Part shown: positions 53,454 to 61,342 of the stretch, piece after piece | How the letters are laid out: every line of letters starts with the position of its first letter | How positions within the stretch are numbered: position 1 is the stretch's first letter | DNA from: Kitasatospora arboriphila | GTDB lineage: Bacteria > Actinomycetota > Actinomycetes > Mycobacteriales > Mycobacteriaceae | Direction: 5' to 3' | NCBI RefSeq assembly: GCF_000717275.1 | Contig: NZ_JNYV01000008.1 | Span: forward strand, 229,581 to 293,580 | Length of the DNA stretch: 64,000 bases | Made by a program: the position numbers and the translations under genes | The notes under the pieces: model-generated | What the model saw: the letters and a program-made list of their open reading frames with translations, nothing else | Database searches by the model: none | Told to the model about the DNA's origin: nothing

Positions 53454-54198
53454 CGCGGTCGAGGTCGGCGCTCCCACCGAGATCTCCCCGTTCGATCGTG
53501 GTACCGCAGCGACGGCAGGATCGGCCGGCGCGCCCGTAGACCCAGAATCGCTCGCCGTTCCGATCGACGTTGGTGACTCGGTTCGCCCGCGTGCGGTTGT
53601 ATTCGAGTAGCTGTTTGGCCAGGTCGACCCACTCGGCCAAATCACCTGCTTCGCCCGTGGGAACCGCCGGATGTACCCGCCTGAGAAAGCACATCTCCAC
53701 GCGAAAGACGTTGCCGATGCCGGCCAGGTTGCGCTGATCGAGCAGCGCCAACCCGATCGGCCGCTTGAGGTCGGTGGCCAGGTTGTCGACGGCAGTTTGC
53801 GCATTCCAATCGGGCCCCAGCAGGTCGGGGCCCAGGTGGCCCACCGCCTCGTCCTCGTGATCGCGCCGCAAGATCTCCAGTTTGCCCAGTTCGAAACCGA
53901 CGGCCTGCACCTTTTCGGTCTCGAGGATGATCCGCGCCTTGAACCCGGGCCGGCGCCAGCGCGCACCCTTGGCGTAGATGTCCCAGCGACCCTCCATCTT
54001 CAGATGTGAATGTACGGTGCGGTCACCGACACGAATGAGCAGATGTTTGCCGCGGGCGATCACTTCATCGACCGTTCTGCCACTGAGATCCACGGTTGCG
54101 TACCGCGGCACCCGAACATCGCAGCGCGTCAACACTTTTCCGGCAAGCGCGCGATGCAGCCGGCCGGCCGCTTGATGGACGGTGTCACCTTCGGGCAT
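53416..54198 (-). CDS. nei: Formamidopyrimidine-DNA glycosylase/endonuclease VIII-type
   Basis: This 260-residue enzyme starts with MPEGDTV, where the processed N-terminal Pro and Glu are catalytic in the Nei/Fpg family. The helix-two-turn-helix (LAGIGNVFRVEMCF) and a zinc finger (CRRCGTTIERG...CPTCQ) complete the fold. Start MPEGD favours Nei over Fpg (MPELP). It removes oxidised pyrimidines in base-excision repair. The 3' end overlaps that of the MFS gene by 38 bp in convergent orientation. Confidence 0.92.
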   Translation of the reverse strand: MPEGDTVHQAAGRLHRALAGKVLTRCDVRVPRYATVDLSGRTVDEVIARGKHLLIRVGDRTVHSHLKMEGRWDIYAKGARWRRPGFKARIILETEKVQAVGFELGKLEILRRDHEDEAVGHLGPDLLGPDWNAQTAVDNLATDLKRPIGLALLDQRNLAGIGNVFRVEMCFLRRVHPAVPTGEAGDLAEWVDLAKQLLEYNRTRANRVTNVDRNGERFWVYGRAGRSCRRCGTTIERGDLGGSADLDRVIYWCPTCQPPP

Positions 54199-54304
54199 GA
54201 ATCCATTGATACCCCATCCCACCGTCGGGCCAGGGTGAACGGCCGCGCAGGACGGCGCATCCTACGATGGGCCTACCCAGTCCCCACCGGATCGAGAGGC
54301 ACGC

Positions 54305-55492
54305 GTGTCCTACGGACAACCGATGACCGCCGGTGTCGTCACTGCACTTGTCGGTTTCACCAGCTCGTTTGCCGTGGTGCTCACCGGATTGCGGGCGGTC
54401 GGTGCGTCTTCCGAGCAAGCCGCCTCCGGGTTGTTCGCACTGTGTCTGGTGATGTCGATCGGGATCGCGTTCTTGTCCCTGCGATATCGGATGCCGATCA
54501 CGCTCGCATGGTCGACGCCCGGAGCCGCACTACTCGCCGGCACGGCAGCCCCGGATGGAGGCTTCGCTGCGGCGATCGGGGCCTTTGTCCTCGTCGGGGT
54601 GATGGTGGTGGCGACCGGCCTGTGGCCGCGGCTCGGCTCATTTGTACAGGCGATTCCGGTGTCCATCGCCCAAGCGATGCTCGCGGGCATCGTGCTGCCC
54701 CTGTGCCTGGAGCCCGTGCGCGCATTCGCCGACGAACCCCTCGCGATTGCGCCCGTGGTGGTGGTGTGGCTGGTACTCACCCGGTACGCCAAGCGTTGGG
54801 CCGTGCCGGCAGCGTTTGCGACGGCCGCGGCGGTGATCGCAGTTGTCCTGATGACCTCGGACAAGTCCGTGTCTGCCGACTCCCTCATCCCACGATTGCA
54901 GTTCGTGCAGCCTGAATGGACGTGGCAGGCAGCCGTCGGTATCGCGATACCGCTCTACATCGTCACCATGGCCTCCCAGAACCTCCCCGGCACGGCGGTG
55001 ATGGCCAGCTTCGGCTACAAGATCCCCTGGCGCGCAGCCATGCTCACAACCGGCATCGGTACCGCTGTCGCCGCACCGGCAGGCGCGCACGCAGCGAACT
55101 TGGCGGCAATCAGCGCCGCCTTGTCCGCCGCACCGAGCGCAGATCCCGATCCCCGCCGGCGCTGGATCGCCGCCGCCACCGGCAGCCCGATGTACCTCAT
55201 TCTCGGCGTCGGTTCCGCGGCCATCACGGCGTTGGTCGCCGTGGCACCTGCCGGTTTGGTGGAAACCGTTGCCGGACTGGCGCTCCTGGACACCCTGGCC
55301 GCAGCATTGGCGACCAGTCTCCGGGACGAGAACTCGCGAATCGCGGCAGTCCTGACGTTTGTGGTTGCGGCCGCCGGCTTTTCGGCCCTTGGTATCGGTT
55401 CGGCGTTCTGGGCCCTTGTCGCAGGATTGGTGGTCTACGGCACGCTTAGACCCCCGACCGAGGTGACGTCTCCCCCGGCCACAACATCGTGA
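54305..55492 (+). CDS. BenE-family benzoate/proton symporter
   Basis: This 395-residue protein starts at GTG 54305 and has about eleven to twelve membrane helices. The segments GVVTALVGFTSSFAVVLTGL and VTMASQNLPGTAVMASFGYK (the NLPG loop) match the BenE family, which imports benzoate or related aromatic acids with protons. No benzoate catabolic gene is in the window, so its substrate is uncertain. Upstream DNA is 106 bp from the divergent nei start, so both promoters are there. Confidence 0.88.
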   Translation: MSYGQPMTAGVVTALVGFTSSFAVVLTGLRAVGASSEQAASGLFALCLVMSIGIAFLSLRYRMPITLAWSTPGAALLAGTAAPDGGFAAAIGAFVLVGVMVVATGLWPRLGSFVQAIPVSIAQAMLAGIVLPLCLEPVRAFADEPLAIAPVVVVWLVLTRYAKRWAVPAAFATAAAVIAVVLMTSDKSVSADSLIPRLQFVQPEWTWQAAVGIAIPLYIVTMASQNLPGTAVMASFGYKIPWRAAMLTTGIGTAVAAPAGAHAANLAAISAALSAAPSADPDPRRRWIAAATGSPMYLILGVGSAAITALVAVAPAGLVETVAGLALLDTLAAALATSLRDENSRIAAVLTFVVAAAGFSALGIGSAFWALVAGLVVYGTLRPPTEVTSPPATTS

Positions 55493-55640
55493 GCCGCCTC
55501 GTCGATGGGCACGGCCTTCGGCCTCACGCTGGAATTGCCGCCGTATTCGTAGATCTGGGACACCCTGGCCGGGAGGCGTATTCCGGAGGTTGCAGGGACG
55601 GCCCTCTAAGGTTCCGAGGACAACCAATCACGGGTGATGC

Positions 55641-55814
55641 GTGGAGGATGGGCGCAACGGCTGCGACACCCGCAACCTCCAGGCCAGCGACGGTCAGATC
55701 GCCCAGCAAAAGGACGACGGGGACGCGGCGACCTGGTTGCCGCCGAGCGGTGCCTACCGCTGCGCGTATGTGCACGGCAGGCGAATCTCGGTGACTCCCT
55801 CACCTACGTGTTGA
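55641..55814 (+). pseudogene. Remnant of HNH endonuclease family gene with internal deletion
   Basis: The frame read from 55641 has VEDGRNGCDTRN (residues 1-12), the N-terminal signature of the actinobacterial DUF1524/HNH nuclease family. Directly after it comes SDGQIAQQKDDGDAATWLPP (residues 15-34) and AYRCAYVHGRRISV, the C-terminal part of the same family. About one hundred residues that normally separate them, including the HNH core, are missing. A TGA at 55635 closes the frame upstream and another stop at 55812 closes it early. This is an eroded gene with a large in-frame deletion. Confidence 0.75.
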
Positions 55815-55845
55815 AAATGGCTCTGCCAGGGTGCAGTCTGCCGGC

Positions 55846-56241
55846 ATGGCCCGATCTTTTGGTTCCGAAGCCGCCGACGCCCTCGTCCATCAGCTGGGGA
55901 ACGACATCGTGGGTGATCAGTTCTACCGATCCGAACCGTGGGATCAGCTTGCGCTTGTAGTCAACCTCGATCGCCGCAAGCAGATGTTCGGCTACGTGTA
56001 TTCGGCCGGGGACTGGGAAGCCGCGAGCCCCGACGGCATAGAACCGTTGGAGACCGCACACAAGCTGCAACAGGCCATGCGCCTGCCTGACGCGTTGCCC
56101 TGGAAGAAGTGTCTGGTGACAATCGATCGCGGAACCGCCACGATCGACATCGTCTTTGACTACGAAGGAACCGAGTGGGTTCCCGACCTGACCGATCCTG
56201 AACACCTCGCTGTGAGTCTCAAACCGGTGCCGCGGAGCTGA
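55846..56241 (+). CDS. Uncharacterised protein
   Basis: This 131-residue protein from ATG 55846 (or GTG 55831) has an α/β character, MARSFGSEAADALVHQLGND followed by four predicted strands (WDQLALVVNL, MFGYVYS, CLVTIDRG, IDIVFDY). The fold resembles immunity or YezG-like small proteins, but no confident family assignment is possible. It lies just downstream of the nuclease remnant and upstream of the convergent ABC-F gene. It might be a surviving companion of the lost nuclease; that is speculation. Confidence 0.6.
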   Translation: MARSFGSEAADALVHQLGNDIVGDQFYRSEPWDQLALVVNLDRRKQMFGYVYSAGDWEAASPDGIEPLETAHKLQQAMRLPDALPWKKCLVTIDRGTATIDIVFDYEGTEWVPDLTDPEHLAVSLKPVPRS

Positions 56242-56304
56242 TCTCGGGCGTACCGGCGAGTGGGTCGCCTGATCACACCCCGTTGGGGTCGTGCCCAGGA
56301 CCGG

Positions 56305-57903
56305 TCACACCCCCACCGCGATGACGTCGCCCGATTGCAACGCCAACGACCGGGTGACCCCGAGCCGGGACAGAAAATCTTCATCGTGACTGACCACGAC
56401 CAGTCCTCCGCGAAAGCCCGACAACGCCTCGACGAGCTGGTCGACGCTGTCCATGTCGAGATTGTTGGTCGGCTCGTCCATCACCAGCAATTGAATGGGT
56501 GGTGACGCAAGGAGCAACCGCGCCAGAGCAACCCGGAAGCGCTCGCCTCCGGACAGGTCGCCGATCAGCCGTTCAACGGCGTCCCCGCGGAGGAGGAATT
56601 GGGCGAGGCGCCCTCGGATCGTTTCCGGATCGACTCCCGGGACGGCGGCGCTGACCGTGTCGAGGACACTCTCGGAAGGATCGAGGTCGTCCAGACGCTG
56701 CGCCAGGTAACCGATCCGATCCGTGTGAGCCACCATGTGCGCATCGCCGACGGCCGGCCCGACTCCCCACAACGTCCGTAGCAGCGTTGTCTTGCCCGCT
56801 CCGTTGGGCCCGGTGATGGCCACGCGTTCAGGACCTTGGATGACGATAGTCTCTGTAGCCGAACGAATCTCGGCCAGGCGCCGGCCTGCGGGCACATCCG
56901 GATCAGGCAGTTCGATGCGGATGTGGCGATCATCGCGGATGGACTCATTCGCCGTATCAATGGCCTCGCGGGCTTCGCGAACCTTGTCGGCCGCCTGTGT
57001 CCGAACCCGGCCGGCGGTGTTCTCGGCAGCGCGTTTGCGTTTGCCCAACAGTATCTTCGGCAGATTCCCGTCCGCGGCATCTTTCCGGCCGGACCGGGCC
57101 CGACGGGCGAGTTTGGTTTCGGCCTCGACGCGTTGTCGCTGTTCGGTTCTCAGTTTCTGTTCGGCCACCCGCAGATCCCGGTGGGCCGCCTCCTGACGGT
57201 GTCGGACGTATTCGCGGTACTCACTGAGCGGGCCGCCGAACAGGGTGATCCGGTTATCCCGCAACTCAGCGGTGGTGTCCATCAGTTCGAGCAACGCCGG
57301 GTCGTGTGAGACCACCAACAGCGTGCCGGGCCAGGCGCGCACCATGTCGTACAAACGCCGGCGGGCATCACGGTCGAGGTTGTTGGTCGGCTCGTCCAGC
57401 AAGGTGATGGGTGCAGCCGCCAACCACAGACTGGCGATTGCAACGAGCATCGACTCACCGCCCGACAACGTGCCCACCTCACGGTCCAGTTCGATGCCTT
57501 GCAGGCCCGCCTGGCGGAGCGCATGTTCGGCACGGGTGTCGATGTCCCAGGCGTCGCCCACAACGTCGAAGAGTTCAGGGGAGGTGTCTCCGGCCTCGAT
57601 CGCTTTCAGTGCATCGACCCGGGCCCCGATGCCCAGCAGATCGGCGACCGTGCTGCGCACCTGCAATGTCAGAGTCTGTGGCAGATAGGAGGTTTCGCCG
57701 ACCACGTCGATCGACCCCGACGTGGGTGTCATCTGCCCGGCGATGAGCCCGAGCAACGTCGACTTGCCGCTGCCGTTTGCACCGATGAGTCCGGTGCGGC
57801 CATACCCAAAGGTCGCCGTGACGTCGGACAGTGCGGGCGTACCGTCGGGCCAGTCGAAGGAGATCTCACGTAGAACGACGGCTGATTCGGTGTTCGGGCG
57901 CAT
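56305..57903 (-). CDS. ABC-F family ATPase
   Basis: This 532-residue protein has two ABC domains in tandem without membrane segments. Domain 1 has Walker A GANGSGKST, signature LSGGESMLVAIASLWL and Walker B ITLLDEPTNNLD. The ~80-residue linker is basic and helical (EYVRHRQEAAHRDLRVAEQK). Domain 2 has Walker A GPNGAGKTT, signature LSGGERFRVALARLLL and LLVMDEPTNNLD. The family acts on the ribosome in translation or antibiotic protection rather than in transport. The subtype is not decided here. The ATG at 57903 begins the MRPNTESAVVLREISFDWPD opening. Confidence 0.92.
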   Translation of the reverse strand: MRPNTESAVVLREISFDWPDGTPALSDVTATFGYGRTGLIGANGSGKSTLLGLIAGQMTPTSGSIDVVGETSYLPQTLTLQVRSTVADLLGIGARVDALKAIEAGDTSPELFDVVGDAWDIDTRAEHALRQAGLQGIELDREVGTLSGGESMLVAIASLWLAAAPITLLDEPTNNLDRDARRRLYDMVRAWPGTLLVVSHDPALLELMDTTAELRDNRITLFGGPLSEYREYVRHRQEAAHRDLRVAEQKLRTEQRQRVEAETKLARRARSGRKDAADGNLPKILLGKRKRAAENTAGRVRTQAADKVREAREAIDTANESIRDDRHIRIELPDPDVPAGRRLAEIRSATETIVIQGPERVAITGPNGAGKTTLLRTLWGVGPAVGDAHMVAHTDRIGYLAQRLDDLDPSESVLDTVSAAVPGVDPETIRGRLAQFLLRGDAVERLIGDLSGGERFRVALARLLLASPPIQLLVMDEPTNNLDMDSVDQLVEALSGFRGGLVVVSHDEDFLSRLGVTRSLALQSGDVIAVGV

Positions 57904-58114
57904 GTGGCTCCCAGGGATGAGTGGTGGAAGACGCACCAACTCGATGACCGCTTGATAGCAACGGTCGAGACAGGTCGGCGCGCTAGGACGCGGGGCCGTC
58001 GACTGTCTTCACTGCATTCCTCACTGCCGGAAACAGAACGTGATCGAGTGTGCGGGACGTCGGCGAGCAACGCAACTACTTTTCCGGCACCTCCGGTGTG
58101 GGCACACTGTTCCC

Positions 58115-58561
58115 ATGACAACGATCCGTCCGGCCCGGCCCGACGATGCCGACGCGTTGACGCAGTTGATCGCGGTGTCCTTCGAGCCCTACATCGAGCG
58201 GATCGGCGCACGACCCGGGCCGATGTCAACCGACTACACGTCGTTGATCGGACGCGGCTCGGTGTGGGTGGCCGACCGTGACGGCGATGCCGTGGGCACC
58301 ATCGCGTTGACGGCGAAAGACGACCACCTGTTGCTCGACAATCTCGCCGTCTCGCCATCGGCACGCGGACTGGGTGTGGGTTCGCAGTTGCTGGAGTTCG
58401 CCGCCGACCACGCGCGCTCGTGTGGACTCGGTGAATTGCGGCTCCACACGAACGTGGCAATGACCGAGAACCTGCAGTATTACCCGCGGCGGGGTTTCCG
58501 GGAGACCCACCGCGCCACCGTGGAGGGGTTCGAGAGGGTCTTCTTTTCCCGAACACTGTGA
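58115..58561 (+). CDS. GNAT family N-acetyltransferase
   Basis: This 148-residue protein has motif A LDNLAVSPSARGLGVGSQLL (about residues 74-93), with acetyl-CoA-binding R-x-x-G-x-G/V, and the C-terminal ENLQYYPRRGFRETHR. It acetylates an amine on an unknown substrate. The ATG at 58115 gives the classic opening TTIRPARPDDADAL. A gene for an HPr-like protein follows with a ~50-bp gap. Confidence 0.88.
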   Translation: MTTIRPARPDDADALTQLIAVSFEPYIERIGARPGPMSTDYTSLIGRGSVWVADRDGDAVGTIALTAKDDHLLLDNLAVSPSARGLGVGSQLLEFAADHARSCGLGELRLHTNVAMTENLQYYPRRGFRETHRATVEGFERVFFSRTL

Positions 58562-58612
58562 CCGCCGGTGGTTACCCTCGATGGGGTAACTGCCAGCCAC
58601 GGAAAGTGCCCG

Positions 58613-58939
58613 ATGTATCTACAGGACTTCGAATCAGCCGGAACGCTGACATTCGACGCTGCTGAGAAGATCTCCTGGAAGACCTCGGAGTTCGACACCA
58701 AGATCATGCTGGTGGTCGACCGACGCCGGGTGAATGCGAACTGTCTGGCCCTGTGCTGGGACGAGCTCGACATCCATCGCGGCACACCGGTCGCGATCAC
58801 TGTCGGCGAGGGGCCGACCCGCAACGACGCCGAGGAACGCCGGGCATTGGTCGCGATGGTCGACTACTTCCAATCCATGACTGTTCCCGACTCACCGAAG
58901 GGTCGCCGACGTCGCCGGTTCTCGTTCGGCGGGCACTGA
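58613..58939 (+). CDS. HPr-like fold protein without the active-site His
   Basis: This protein has 108 residues from ATG 58613 (GGAAAG upstream), or 123 from GTG 58568. The central segment, KIMLVVDRRRVNANCLALCW followed by DELDIHRGTPVAITVGEG, follows the HPr phosphocarrier pattern (NAKS-, then a G-x-x-v-x-i strand). The N-terminal GLHARPA motif with the phosphorylated His is not present. If the fold match is right it is a non-phosphorylatable homologue. The C-terminus is Arg-rich (KGRRRRRFSFGG). The function is unknown. Confidence 0.55.
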   Translation: MYLQDFESAGTLTFDAAEKISWKTSEFDTKIMLVVDRRRVNANCLALCWDELDIHRGTPVAITVGEGPTRNDAEERRALVAMVDYFQSMTVPDSPKGRRRRRFSFGGH

Positions 58940-58984
58940 CCCGGGTCGGCACCGATCCCCGGAGACGGCCGGCGTGGTCGACGG

Positions 58985-60103
58985 TCAGCCGTGTCGCCGA
59001 TAGAACTCGAGGTGCGCTCTGGCCGCATGCGCCCAGGTCAAGCCGGTCGCAAGGGTGCGACCACGGGCCACGCGGCTCCGATCAGGTGTCAGCGCGGCGC
59101 TCAGCTCCGATGCCAGATCGGCCGGGGTGGCAGCGTAGCGAACCGTGTCGCCGAACACCTCGTGGAGCACGGGTAGGTCGCGCGTGACCACCGGGGTCCC
59201 GGCCGCGAGCGATTCCATCGCCGCCAGCCCGAACCCTTCCTTGGTGGATGGGAAAGCAAAGACCGACGCCTCGGCCACCAGTGCGGGCAACTCGTTGTCG
59301 TCGACAGGGCCGAGCACAATCGGTGAGGTGCCCAGGTCCGCCATCCGCTGGTCGAACTCGGCGCGGTAACCCCGGTAGTCGAACAGGGTCTCTCCCCCGG
59401 CGAACACGAGTTTCAGATCGGGGTGCTCGCGAACCATCAGCGCATGGGCGTCGAGCAGGTCGATGCTGCCCTTGCGCGGCTCGATGCCCCCGACCGCCAG
59501 CATGTACCGGCCCAGCCGCGACCGCCAGCGGGCGCGCCCGGCCACGGCTTCGGACGAGTCGCCTGCAGCCGCTGCGAACCGGGCGGACTGAACCCCGTTC
59601 GGGATGACAACCGGCTGGTATCCCCAACCGTCGTGAACCTCCCGTGCGACCGCTGCCGACACACAGATCCGCGCATAGGGTTCGACGATCGCCTTTTCGT
59701 GGCATGCCGCGAGAACCGGGGTGGTGAACTGGTCGAGATGGTGAATGGTGCGGATACACCGTCCGACCGCATTCGCGCTGATGCAGTCCTGCGCGTGCAC
59801 GATATCGGCTGCGTCACGGTCGAATTCGGCCCGCAGCACCTCGATCGACCGCACGATCCGGTCGGTGACGGTGTCGCCGTCGCGATCGGTGAAGTGGGCC
59901 AGACGAACCGTGACAGCCGGATCCACCGGTCGAAAGAACCCTGGATCGCCGCCCCTGGCCAATGACCAGACCGTGACCTCCGCGCCTGCATGCGCCAGTG
60001 CCTCCGCGAGATTGAGGGTGTGCACAACACCACCGCGAGGCTTGGTCGAGTAGGTCACGAGGGAGATTCTCGGCGGTCGCTCGCCGGCCCATCCCGCCGT
60101 CAC
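58985..60103 (-). CDS. Glycosyltransferase, MSMEG_0565 family
   Basis: This 372-residue GT4-like protein starts with RISLVTYSTKPRGGVVHTLN. The C-terminal donor-binding part shows AFPSTKEGFGLAAMESLAAG (about residues 285-304), with the usual E-x7-E. It matches the MSMEG_0565 family that occurs in Nit1C-type clusters in mycobacteria. GTG 60103 overlaps the stop of the upstream CN-hydrolase gene by four bases. Long open sequence further upstream lies in the other gene and is not used. It is the last gene of the operon visible here. Confidence 0.9.
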   Translation of the reverse strand: MTAGWAGERPPRISLVTYSTKPRGGVVHTLNLAEALAHAGAEVTVWSLARGGDPGFFRPVDPAVTVRLAHFTDRDGDTVTDRIVRSIEVLRAEFDRDAADIVHAQDCISANAVGRCIRTIHHLDQFTTPVLAACHEKAIVEPYARICVSAAVAREVHDGWGYQPVVIPNGVQSARFAAAAGDSSEAVAGRARWRSRLGRYMLAVGGIEPRKGSIDLLDAHALMVREHPDLKLVFAGGETLFDYRGYRAEFDQRMADLGTSPIVLGPVDDNELPALVAEASVFAFPSTKEGFGLAAMESLAAGTPVVTRDLPVLHEVFGDTVRYAATPADLASELSAALTPDRSRVARGRTLATGLTWAHAARAHLEFYRRHG

Positions 60104-60936
60104 GACTCGTCCCGCCAGTACGTGTCGACCCGACGTTCCCGGAGATGATGAAGCACACGGCGCGCCCGGTCGACCTCCGCGTCGATGTCGATGTCGCACA
60201 CCGCCATTCCACCTTTCGCCCACGTCTTGGCGAGCACTTCCCCGCCGGGGCCGACAACCTTCGCCTGGCCGAGGAACCTCAACTTGCCCATCACTCCCGT
60301 TTGATTCGACGAGACCAGCACCACCTGATTCTCGGCGGCCCGCGCTGCGTCGTACAGATCGAACAGACGAGATTGCCGGTCGTTGGGAAGCCGTGAGGCA
60401 CGGTCGGTCACGCTGGCGGGCCACGCCGACAGCGCGGCGATGATCCGGGCACCGTCGAGCGCCAAGGTGCGCGCGGCCTCGGGAAAGGTCTTGTCGTAGT
60501 CGATCAGCATCCCGATTCGCCCGACCGGGGTGTCGAACGCCCCGAAGTGATCGCCTGCGGAGTACGCCAGCGATTCACCCGCAGGCTGATGAACTTTGCG
60601 GTGCACACCGAGTACGCCGTCGCCGGACAGGCACGCGGCCGCGTTGTAGCGTTGGCCGTCAACGTCTTCGGTGTATCCGACGCATACCGTCATCGGTCCT
60701 GCGGCCTCAGCGATTCGGGCCATCTCCGGTCCGTCGATGGCCACCGCAGGAGGGAGGTGATCCACATCCGGTGCCCGGAGATCACCGATGTAGCCGCCGA
60801 GTGACGCGTCGGGCAGCACAAGCAGATCAACACTGTCTCGAGAGGCCGCTTCGATGATGCCGACGATCTTGCTCACCGCACGTTCGACGTCCCGGCCGAA
60901 GTGGGCTGCCAGTGCGGCAACACGAATGGGTGGCAT
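60100..60936 (-). CDS. Nitrilase-superfamily protein with substituted catalytic residues
   Basis: This 278-residue protein has the nitrilase fold: LLVLPDASLGGY (residues 38-49), VHRKVHQP (111-118) and GRIGMLIDYDKTFPEAAR (139-156). In active members the triad is Glu-Lys-Cys, in P-E, K and C-Y-D. Here the Glu is Asp43, Lys114 is kept and the Cys is Asp146; the Asp codon GAC is read directly. Without the thiol, normal amidase or nitrilase catalysis is not expected. It may be a regulatory or structural subunit, or use another chemistry. It is coupled to the glycosyltransferase gene. Confidence 0.9.
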   Translation of the reverse strand: MPPIRVAALAAHFGRDVERAVSKIVGIIEAASRDSVDLLVLPDASLGGYIGDLRAPDVDHLPPAVAIDGPEMARIAEAAGPMTVCVGYTEDVDGQRYNAAACLSGDGVLGVHRKVHQPAGESLAYSAGDHFGAFDTPVGRIGMLIDYDKTFPEAARTLALDGARIIAALSAWPASVTDRASRLPNDRQSRLFDLYDAARAAENQVVLVSSNQTGVMGKLRFLGQAKVVGPGGEVLAKTWAKGGMAVCDIDIDAEVDRARRVLHHLRERRVDTYWRDES

Positions 60937-60986
60937 GGGAGAAGACTAGTGAACCGCGGCAGATGTGGGCGCGATGCTCGCCGAAG

Positions 60987-61298
60987 TCATCGGCCGGCGC
61001 TCTTGGGCTCGATGAGATCAGCACCGGTCATCGCGAGCACCTCGACAGCACCGTCGGGCATCCCGCGCGACACCGCTCGGATCTCCGACATCTGCGCGGC
61101 AGCCGACGTGCATGCGAACCCGAACTTTGCACGCACCCGGTCACTCGCCTCGGTGAGGGCACGTGTGGTGAGGCTGACGAACTCCGGTACGGGGTAACGC
61201 CCACCCACCTCGAGGTGATCGTGCATCACCAAAGACGGGGAATAGCACTGCTGTTCGGTTCCATTCGGCCAGCGCACGGTGAAGGTCATCTCAGGCAT
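60987..61298 (-). CDS. MSMEG_0570-family nitrogen-starvation protein
   Basis: This 103-residue protein has the hallmark MPEMTFTVRWPNGTEQQCYS and the central HLEVGGRYPVPEFV. These are defining for the small MSMEG_0570 family that accompanies Nit1C clusters. A C-terminal helix (ALTEASDRVRAKFGFACTSA) carries a Cys. It has no known activity. Gaps of 50 and 44 bases to its neighbours and the same strand show it is part of the operon. Confidence 0.9.
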   Translation of the reverse strand: MPEMTFTVRWPNGTEQQCYSPSLVMHDHLEVGGRYPVPEFVSLTTRALTEASDRVRAKFGFACTSAAAQMSEIRAVSRGMPDGAVEVLAMTGADLIEPKSAGR

Positions 61299-61342
61299 GG
61301 GTCAGGACCTCGGCTCGATGTGTCGGTGGTTTTTACTCTTAC

